Positions 23,580 to 28,852 of a stretch of DNA of 28,852 nt are shown here, in pieces. Source of the stretch: Patescibacteria group bacterium UBA1875 (GTDB lineage Bacteria; Patescibacteriota; CPR2; UBA1875); assembly GCA_002338125.1 (NCBI GenBank), contig DDHN01000008.1, positions 234,270-263,121 on the forward strand, written 5' to 3'. How positions within the stretch are numbered: position 1 is the stretch's first letter; each line of letters begins with the position of its first letter. Below the pieces are notes generated by a model, which saw only the letters and a program-made list of their open reading frames with translations, searched no databases and had not been told where the DNA came from. The position numbers and the translations under genes are program-made.

Positions 23580-24178
23580 TTTTTGAAAACCCAAAATTTA
23601 TACATTATAAAGTTCCAGCCCATTGCTACAAGTGAACCGACAGCGGCAGCAGCATTAGCCCATATCTTTGAGTCTAATTCGGCAATCTTTGGCCCAGCAA
23701 AAACAATAGCTGAAGCGATAGCAACATTAATACCCAGCCCAAGTATCGTGATCACTAAAAATCTAGTAATTTCGTTACCGGTATCTTTGCTTTTTGACTC
23801 AAAAACCCAAAGTCGATTCCAGCCATAACTATTAACTGTTGCTACTACAAATGATGCCCCTTTAAATAATGAATAAACTAAGCCAGCTGAAATTCCGGTA
23901 ATCATAATTAATAAGTTAAGAACCCCAAAGTCAACCAACCAGTTTAGTCCACCAGCTTCTCCAAATTTAACAAACTTATAAAGAATAGGTATCTTGTTAC
24001 CCAAGAGACGACCAACAAATATACCGGCAATAGTCAAGAAAGGGAAAAATAAAAAAGGAACCAAATATGATATTTCCAGTTCTAGATTTTTTAGTACTAT
24101 TAACGAAAGCCCAGCAGCAGCAAACCCGATAATGGTTGCTCCAATTAAATCTTTTCTAAATGTTGCTTCTTTGCTCAT
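23576..24178 (-). CDS. GtrA-family membrane protein with N-terminal extension
   Basis: A 200-residue membrane protein. The C-terminal ~130 residues are a GtrA domain with four membrane helices and the motifs FxxxGGLNWLVDFGVL, NSYGWNRLWVF and WNFIMYKFWVFKK. GtrA proteins are proposed to flip polyprenyl-phosphate sugars. The first ~65 residues add two membrane helices not present in ordinary GtrA. Upstream are GGGGGAG and a promoter at 24204-24232, so this gene leads the five-gene cassette. Its stop overlaps the next gene's ATG. Confidence 0.87.
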   Translation of the reverse strand: MSKEATFRKDLIGATIIGFAAAGLSLIVLKNLELEISYLVPFLFFPFLTIAGIFVGRLLGNKIPILYKFVKFGEAGGLNWLVDFGVLNLLIMITGISAGLVYSLFKGASFVVATVNSYGWNRLWVFESKSKDTGNEITRFLVITILGLGINVAIASAIVFAGPKIAELDSKIWANAAAAVGSLVAMGWNFIMYKFWVFKK

Positions 24179-24203
24179 TATAACTCCCCCTTTTTATAAA
24201 CTC

Positions 24204-24232
24204 AGTATAAGTTGTTAAAATAAATTAAACAA
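24204..24232 (-). promoter_or_regulatory. promoter of the glycosylation operon
   Basis: TTGTTT, 17-bp spacer, TATACT on the minus strand, squeezed into the 57-nt gap after dnaB. The predicted start gives a ~20-nt leader containing GGGGGAG. Confidence 0.68.
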
Positions 24233-24235
24233 TAC

Positions 24236-25582
24236 TTAGGTTGTTCTTTGTTTTTCGATGGCTTTTAGTGATTGGGTCTCTTTCTTAAAGTAAAGCTCAA
24301 CCTGACCAATTGGCCCGTTTCGATGCTTTCGTACCAAAATATCGGTGATACCCTTTCGTTCGGTATCTTCATCGTAAACTTCTTCTCTGTAAACAAACAT
24401 TACAACATCAGCATCTTGCTCGATTGAGCCTGATTCTCTAAGATCAGAAAGTTGAGGAATTTTAGAAGGTCTCTGTTCTACGGCTCTTGATAACTGAGAA
24501 AGAGCAACTACCGGCACGTTAAGTTCTCTAGCCAGTCCTTTTAATGAACGTGAAATTGCAGAGACTTCTTGAACCCTATTTTCAGGATTACCACCTGACA
24601 TGAGTTGGAGATAGTCAATTATAATAAGACCCAAGCCGTGTTCGGCCTGTAATCTTCGCGCTTTTGTTCTCATTTCTAAAACATTTATTATCGATGAATC
24701 ATCAATAAACAACGGGGCTTCTGAGAGGGCTCCATAGGCATGATTAATTTTCAAAAAATCATTATCATCAAGATTGCCAGTTCTAAGTTTCCAAGAATCT
24801 ATACCGGCTTCTGATGCTAGTAACCTATCTACTAACTGTTCCTTGGACATCTCTAATGAAAATATTGCAACTGGTATTTGCTCCCCAATTGCTACGTTAT
24901 GAGCAATATTTAATGCAAAAGCTGTTTTACCTACTGACGGCCTTCCGGCGATTATCACAAGGTCCGAGGGCTGCAAACCGGCTAGTATATTATCAAGAGG
25001 TTTGAAACCAGTCGGTACACCCCTGAGACTGTCTTTATCCTTATGCAATTCGTCAATTCTGTCAAAGCTCTCCGTAAGAACACTTTTAAGTGAAGTGAAA
25101 TTTTCTTTAAGATGTTTCTCTGATACACTAAATATTTTCTTTTCAGCTTTATCGAGTGTCTCTGAGGGATTTTCGCTTTCATCATAAGCCATATTAATAA
25201 CTTCATTAGCCGTTGATATCAAGCGTCTTAATAAAGCTTTGTCAGCAACAATTTTGGCGTAGTTGGTTACGTGTGCCGCAGATGGAACAGAATTCGCAAG
25301 CTGTGATATTAAGGTAGCTCCCCCAATCTCTGTAAGTAATTTCTTTTCTTCAAGTCTATTAGTTAGAGTTACAACATCAATTGGTTGATGATGTTCATAT
25401 AACCAAAGCATATTATCATAGATAATTCGGTATGAATCGTTATAGAAATCATCGGGTATCAGAATATCAGCAACCTTGATAATCGCTTCTTTATCAAGAA
25501 GTATAGATCCCAAAACCGAAACTTCTGCTTCTTGATTTTGAGGGGGTACTTTTTCCATTCCTTTTGGGGTTTTATCTGTCAT
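24236..25582 (-). CDS. dnaB: replicative DNA helicase DnaB
   Basis: A 448-residue hexameric helicase that unwinds DNA at the fork. The N-terminal primase-interacting domain begins PPQNQEAEVSVLGSILL. The RecA-like C-terminal domain has Walker A GRPSVGKT and Walker B IIIDYLQLMSG, plus SLEMSKEQL and LSDLRESGSIEQDAD. The ATG at 25582 has AAAGGA 5 nt upstream. It is 31 nt after dnaX, so clamp loader and helicase are cotranscribed. No intein is present. Confidence 0.98.
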   Translation of the reverse strand: MTDKTPKGMEKVPPQNQEAEVSVLGSILLDKEAIIKVADILIPDDFYNDSYRIIYDNMLWLYEHHQPIDVVTLTNRLEEKKLLTEIGGATLISQLANSVPSAAHVTNYAKIVADKALLRRLISTANEVINMAYDESENPSETLDKAEKKIFSVSEKHLKENFTSLKSVLTESFDRIDELHKDKDSLRGVPTGFKPLDNILAGLQPSDLVIIAGRPSVGKTAFALNIAHNVAIGEQIPVAIFSLEMSKEQLVDRLLASEAGIDSWKLRTGNLDDNDFLKINHAYGALSEAPLFIDDSSIINVLEMRTKARRLQAEHGLGLIIIDYLQLMSGGNPENRVQEVSAISRSLKGLARELNVPVVALSQLSRAVEQRPSKIPQLSDLRESGSIEQDADVVMFVYREEVYDEDTERKGITDILVRKHRNGPIGQVELYFKKETQSLKAIEKQRTT

Positions 25583-25613
25583 AGCTATCCTTTTGCCGAT
25601 TTGGCTTCCCTCC

Positions 25614-27092
25614 TTAGTCTTCTACTAATTCTCCCCCTAAAATTGAAGCTGCATTTGTATTATCTACTTGTCCTTTACCACCATTTCCATTGCCAGCTAG
25701 ATTACATTTGATTTGATAATCCTTACCATAAACCTTTGCCACTATTTCTTCAACCATTTTTTTGTGTTTAGTCTCTTCTATTTTTTCTTTGTGAAATTTG
25801 TAAGGGAAAGTAAGCAATAATTCACTTTTGGTGAAATTTGGTGTCGCTACCCTCATAAAAGCATACAATGTATTATTTTTTGACTTAATCTCCATTAGGG
25901 CATGCTGCCATTGACCGTTGGTCCTTTTGTCCTTTACGGGTGATGGTTTTGAATTGGTAGCTATTTCTGTCTTGGGCTTGGGCACTTTAACGTTATCTAA
26001 ATCTTTGCCCTTATTCTTGCCACTTACTGCAAGTAGAGTCAAGATAAAACCAGGCTCAACCCCTGATTTGAAGTTTGTTTGAGCCCAATTGATACCATCA
26101 GCGAGTGATGTAAAATCAAGTAATTCGTATTTTTCAGTTAATCCTTTGATCTCTTCGATCTGTTCTTTCGTGCCTTCAATATCATCAGTTCCAGTCACCT
26201 TAGCTGTAATCAGCTTCCCGATAAATTCTTCTAGGGATTTGGTAAAAATTACAATATCTGAGCCTTCCTTGGTAAGTTTGACGGCAATTTTTAGTGCTTT
26301 TTTCTGCTCCCCCTCTAAAATACTTTTAAGGAATTGATAAACAGTTTTGTGAGGAGTCAGACCCAACATATCCTCAACATCTGATGCTTTGATACTTTTA
26401 AGCCCGGTGCTTGAAAGCTGGTCAAGGATCGATAGAGCATCCCTGAGCCCACCTTCGGCTGCCTCGGCAATCATCTCTAATGATTCATCATCAATCTTAA
26501 TATTTTCACTTTTCGCAATTGTTATGAGTCGGCCAACTATCTCTGTTAATTTAATTCTCTTAAAGTCATGGCGTTGACAACGAGAAATAATAGTACTAGG
26601 AACTTTATTTATCTCGGTTGTTGCTAAAACGAAAATGGCATGTTCCGGTGGTTCTTCTAATGTCTTCAATAAAGCATTGAAAGCCTCTTTGGTAAGCATG
26701 TGGACTTCATCGATTATAAAAACTTTGAATTTACTATCGGTGGGAGCAAACTTTACCTTTTCTCTTAGATCTCTTATCTCATCAATTCCTCGATTAGAAG
26801 CGGCATCAATTTCAAGTAGATCCATCGTTTGCCCTTCTTTTATATTCTTACAAACACTACATTTACCACAAGGGTTATGACCAGTCCTTTTTTCGCAATT
26901 GATCGCTTTGGCCAAAATCCTTGCGACTGAAGTTTTGCCAGTACCCCGAGGGCCTGAAAAAAGGTAAGCATGTGATATTTTATCCTCTAAAACAGCATTT
27001 TTTAGAATACGAACAATATGCTCCTGACCTACTACCTGATCAAAGTTCTCTGGGCGATATTTACGATAAAGAGCTACTTTTTGTTTTGTCAT
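25614..27092 (-). CDS. dnaX: DNA polymerase III subunit gamma/tau
   Basis: A 492-residue clamp-loader ATPase. Walker A is GPRGTGKTS, the zinc module has a CEKRTGHNPCGKCSVC pattern, Walker B is DEVHML and the arginine finger region is SRCQRHDF. The C-terminal ~130 residues after PKPKTEIATN are a short tau-like tail. A frame from ATG 27113 exists, but ATG 27092 gives the usual MTKQKVALYRKYRP start. A TATAAT box ends 7 nt before it, which excludes the longer form if that box is used. I saw no A-rich slippery site for a tau/gamma frameshift. Confidence 0.96.
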   Translation of the reverse strand: MTKQKVALYRKYRPENFDQVVGQEHIVRILKNAVLEDKISHAYLFSGPRGTGKTSVARILAKAINCEKRTGHNPCGKCSVCKNIKEGQTMDLLEIDAASNRGIDEIRDLREKVKFAPTDSKFKVFIIDEVHMLTKEAFNALLKTLEEPPEHAIFVLATTEINKVPSTIISRCQRHDFKRIKLTEIVGRLITIAKSENIKIDDESLEMIAEAAEGGLRDALSILDQLSSTGLKSIKASDVEDMLGLTPHKTVYQFLKSILEGEQKKALKIAVKLTKEGSDIVIFTKSLEEFIGKLITAKVTGTDDIEGTKEQIEEIKGLTEKYELLDFTSLADGINWAQTNFKSGVEPGFILTLLAVSGKNKGKDLDNVKVPKPKTEIATNSKPSPVKDKRTNGQWQHALMEIKSKNNTLYAFMRVATPNFTKSELLLTFPYKFHKEKIEETKHKKMVEEIVAKVYGKDYQIKCNLAGNGNGGKGQVDNTNAASILGGELVED

Positions 27093-27099
27093 TATATAA

Positions 27100-27128
27100 A
27101 TTATAGCCCTCATTAGGATATATCTGAA
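27100..27128 (-). promoter_or_regulatory. dnaX-dnaB promoter, leaderless geometry
   Basis: TTCAGA, 17-bp spacer, TATAAT, then exactly 7 nt to the ATG at 27092, so +1 should fall on or next to the A of ATG. There is no Shine-Dalgarno. Confidence 0.65.
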
Positions 27129-27167
27129 TATCGTTTTTGGGTTTAACTGTTGATAGTGTTGTGGAAA

Positions 27168-27189
27168 ACTACAAAACCCTATTTGTAGT
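27168..27189 (-). terminator. terminator after the coiled-coil/beta-repeat gene
   Basis: Perfect 8-bp inverted repeat (27168-27175 with 27182-27189, 6-nt loop) starting 1 nt after the stop at 27191, followed on the minus strand by TTTT-CC. The short U-tract makes it moderate. Confidence 0.6.
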
Positions 27190-27190
27190 G

Positions 27191-27964
27191 CTAGATATCC
27201 ATCTCTGAGATAGATTCTAAGGGAGCGTCTGTGGGAGTTGTTTTTTCTTGACTGTTATTGGTAACTACTACTTCTTCTTGGTTGGCAATTTGAGAAGTTT
27301 TATCTTGTGCCCCCCTAATATCGATATCAGCTATATTAAGCTTAGACTCATTATTATCCTTAATCTCCGGGGTTTCTTCTGTATTTATCTCTTCGTTACT
27401 GAGCTTGGGTTCGGAGCTAGATTCGGTGCCAATATCGTGAATAATATTTTCAAGAGCGGCCCATTTAGCTTGGCCATTTTCTGGGATGGTTATGGTTACC
27501 TTATCACCGGGCTTTCCTTTATGATAGGTTACTGAGGCATATAGAATATTATATATCTCTCCGTTTGCCAAAACATGATAAGCGTTATCTTCAAATTTTA
27601 GTGTACCAACGATATTTTTTCTTTTAACAGGGCTAATCTGTTTAAACATAAAGCTACCGTCATCAGCAATTGTTAGCTTGAGCCTGTCCCCTTCAACTAA
27701 TTTTGATTTTGAGGCATAGTTTGCTGGGACAGGATAAACCTTACCTTCCGGACCAATCATATTTTCGCCATTAAAGGTCCCCTCGATAATCTTTCCACCC
27801 TCAGAGACAACTGCCTCGGTCATCGGTTTTGGCTGCTCTATATCTAAGTTTGAATCTTTCGTTAATTCAAAAAGCGCCCTTTTGGCCGCTTCCAAACTTT
27901 CTTCTGCTATATTAATCTGACGTTTTAGCTCTACTATTTTGTTTTCTTTTTGTTTTTCGTCCAT
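27191..27964 (-). CDS. unknown protein: coiled coil, two beta-rich repeats, disordered acidic tail
   Basis: A 257-residue cytoplasmic-looking protein in three parts. Residues 1-38 are a Lys/Glu coiled coil. Residues ~55-175 hold two similar beta-rich units, the first with GTFNGENMIGPEGKVYPVP and GDRLKLTI, the second with GTLKFEDNAYHVL and GDKVTITI. The last ~75 residues are acidic, Ser/Thr/Asn-rich and likely disordered. The 'xGDxLxLTI' endings suggest small beta barrels that could bind nucleic acid or protein. I recognise no named family. It lies between a surface-protein gene and dnaX, with its own possible promoter and a terminator, so it is probably expressed on its own. Confidence 0.8.
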   Translation of the reverse strand: MDEKQKENKIVELKRQINIAEESLEAAKRALFELTKDSNLDIEQPKPMTEAVVSEGGKIIEGTFNGENMIGPEGKVYPVPANYASKSKLVEGDRLKLTIADDGSFMFKQISPVKRKNIVGTLKFEDNAYHVLANGEIYNILYASVTYHKGKPGDKVTITIPENGQAKWAALENIIHDIGTESSSEPKLSNEEINTEETPEIKDNNESKLNIADIDIRGAQDKTSQIANQEEVVVTNNSQEKTTPTDAPLESISEMDI

Positions 27965-27971
27965 TTATTAA

Positions 27972-27986
27972 TCACGAATATCGTGA
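27972..27986. repeat. palindrome upstream of the coiled-coil/beta-repeat gene
   Basis: TCACGA-ATA-TCGTGA, two perfect 6-bp arms around three bases, 7 nt upstream of the ATG at 27964. Size and symmetry suit a dimeric regulator site or a small RNA hairpin. Confidence 0.5.
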
Positions 27987-28015
27987 ACCCTCTCTATATT
28001 TGTTTTTGTATTCTT

Positions 28016-28044
28016 AGAATAACTTAGTTAAAGATATTTTGCAA
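28016..28044 (-). promoter_or_regulatory. weak candidate promoter of the coiled-coil/beta-repeat gene
   Basis: TTGCAA, 17-bp spacer, TATTCT on the minus strand, just after the fibronectin-protein stop. Each box matches consensus at four positions. Confidence 0.35.
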
Positions 28045-28045
28045 G

Positions 28046-28852
28046 TTATCTATTTCGGCCAAACAGCCACCCAATAGCTCTTTCTAGAGAATCGATTATG
28101 GCATCAAGTATTGAGGTATTTGATTGAGGAGTAAGGAAGGTATTGATAGTTGAATACTGAACGTTACCACTACTATCGGTGCTCACAATCCTGAAGTGAT
28201 AAGGAGTTGAGGTTTTGAGATCAGAGATGATAACAATATGGTTATTGGTTAGAGAAGTGTCTTCCTGAGTCCTGTAAATATACTCACCTTCTGATCCTAA
28301 GCCGTATTCGATTTGTGATGTTGCTAGCTCATCCGTTTCCCAGGAAATTGCAGCCTGACCTCGTGAGTCACTACCAATCCCAACAATATCAACCTCGGTG
28401 ATAATATTAGATATTTTTGGTGGCCGGGTATCGTAATCAGTTCTTATCTCCTGTGTACCCGAGCTAGCTAAATTCCCAAACTGATCTCGGCCATAAACTC
28501 TGGTAGTATATAGCGAGTTGTCGGCAAGATTCCCAATAGTTATCTCATGCTTAGTGGTAAGTTTTGAAAGGCTCATTTCACGTGTTGACCCTTTTTCGGG
28601 CTTGAGCTCAACTGAAGAACTAGTAGGGATATTTGTTTCCCAATTGAATTTGAGAGTGGCCGAAGGTGAATCCTCTACCGGCTGTATTTCAAGATTGGTA
28701 ACCTTGGGAAGAGGTAGGGTTTCAAAAGAATTATCACTTTTTAGCTCGTTATTATCACCATCTTCACCGATAACCCTGATGTAGTATTTTTTGCCTGGTT
28801 TTAACGAGTCGATATGAATACTATGATTTGTAGTCATAGCTCCAGAACGTTC
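28046..28852 (-). CDS. fibronectin type III-repeat surface protein, partial (5' end outside window)
   Basis: The frame is open to the right edge and ends at TAA 28046; 268 residues are visible. The ATG at 28837 is internal, since the codons before it continue without a stop. It contains the end of one fibronectin-III-like domain and two further ones (starting near PKVTNLEI and PPKISNII), each with WET and a YxxRVxGxD or FRIVSTDSSGN strand. The C-terminal ~25 residues are an amphipathic helix ending WLFGRNR; there is no LPxTG sorting signal. This fits the end of a large secreted or surface protein. The acceptor of the nearby glycosylation operon could be such a protein, but that is speculation. 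Confidence 0.85.
   Translation of the reverse strand, partial: ERSGAMTTNHSIHIDSLKPGKKYYIRVIGEDGDNNELKSDNSFETLPLPKVTNLEIQPVEDSPSATLKFNWETNIPTSSSVELKPEKGSTREMSLSKLTTKHEITIGNLADNSLYTTRVYGRDQFGNLASSGTQEIRTDYDTRPPKISNIITEVDIVGIGSDSRGQAAISWETDELATSQIEYGLGSEGEYIYRTQEDTSLTNNHIVIISDLKTSTPYHFRIVSTDSSGNVQYSTINTFLTPQSNTSILDAIIDSLERAIGWLFGRNR

Noticed and set aside
25614..27092. Programmed frameshift in dnaX for a gamma form
   Set aside because: I found no A6G-type slippery heptamer with a following hairpin in the expected region.
28046..28837. Start of the fibronectin protein at ATG 28837
   Set aside because: The frame stays open to the edge and the ATG sits inside a fibronectin domain strand, so it is internal.
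1..28852. UGA recoding (SR1/Gracilibacteria type)
   Set aside because: TGA ends serS and gtrA at sensible positions with normal overlaps; no in-frame TGA is needed in any conserved gene.
1..28852. CRISPR array, insertion sequence or prophage
   Set aside because: No regularly spaced direct repeats, transposase, integrase or phage structural gene was seen on either strand.

Overview
The window looks like a chromosomal piece of a small-genome Candidate Phyla Radiation (Patescibacteria) bacterium. It is AT-rich (about one third G+C in lines I counted) and densely packed. All 30 protein genes lie on the minus strand, and the only plus-strand gene is a tRNA-Gln. Supporting signs are an archaeal-type class I lysyl-tRNA synthetase, a single-chain glycyl-tRNA synthetase, short housekeeping operons, stand-alone receivers and a stand-alone RRM protein. 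UGA is used as stop (serS, gtrA), so this is not a UGA=Gly lineage such as SR1 or Gracilibacteria. I cannot name the phylum more precisely.

Layout in transcription order, right to left. A truncated fibronectin-type-III surface protein and a coiled-coil/beta-repeat protein of unknown function end at a terminator. Then come dnaX-dnaB; a five-gene, tightly overlapping membrane glycosylation operon (gtrA, GT-C, GT2, GT-C, GT-C); ybaB-recR followed by cysS-dus; and an RRM protein gene facing tRNA-Gln across a shared bidirectional terminator. Next are rubrerythrin, a 57-aa membrane peptide, an EF-Tu-domain-2-like protein and a class A penicillin-binding protein; a receiver gene; a second receiver with recO, an unknown gene and glyS; greA; class I lysS; a hairpin-rich intergenic unit; and serS-hpf-secA-ccdA.

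The left end (1-627) holds a GC-rich, 3'-truncated membrane-anchored protein gene with a near-consensus promoter and a multi-hairpin leader. Its composition differs sharply from the rest of the window.

Two initiation styles are visible. Some genes have strong Shine-Dalgarno sites (rubrerythrin through PBP). Others have a -10 box only 6-10 nt before the start codon (dnaX, receiver 2, cysS, serS, lysS), which implies leaderless or nearly leaderless mRNAs.

I see no CRISPR array, insertion sequence, prophage or recognisable defence system. The least ordinary parts are the GC-rich gene with its structured leader, the serS-lysS hairpin unit, the glycosylation cassette with one catalytically altered member, and the small unknown proteins. 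No intergenic stretch exceeds 300 bases; the largest are 628-835 and 5716-5950, both described below.
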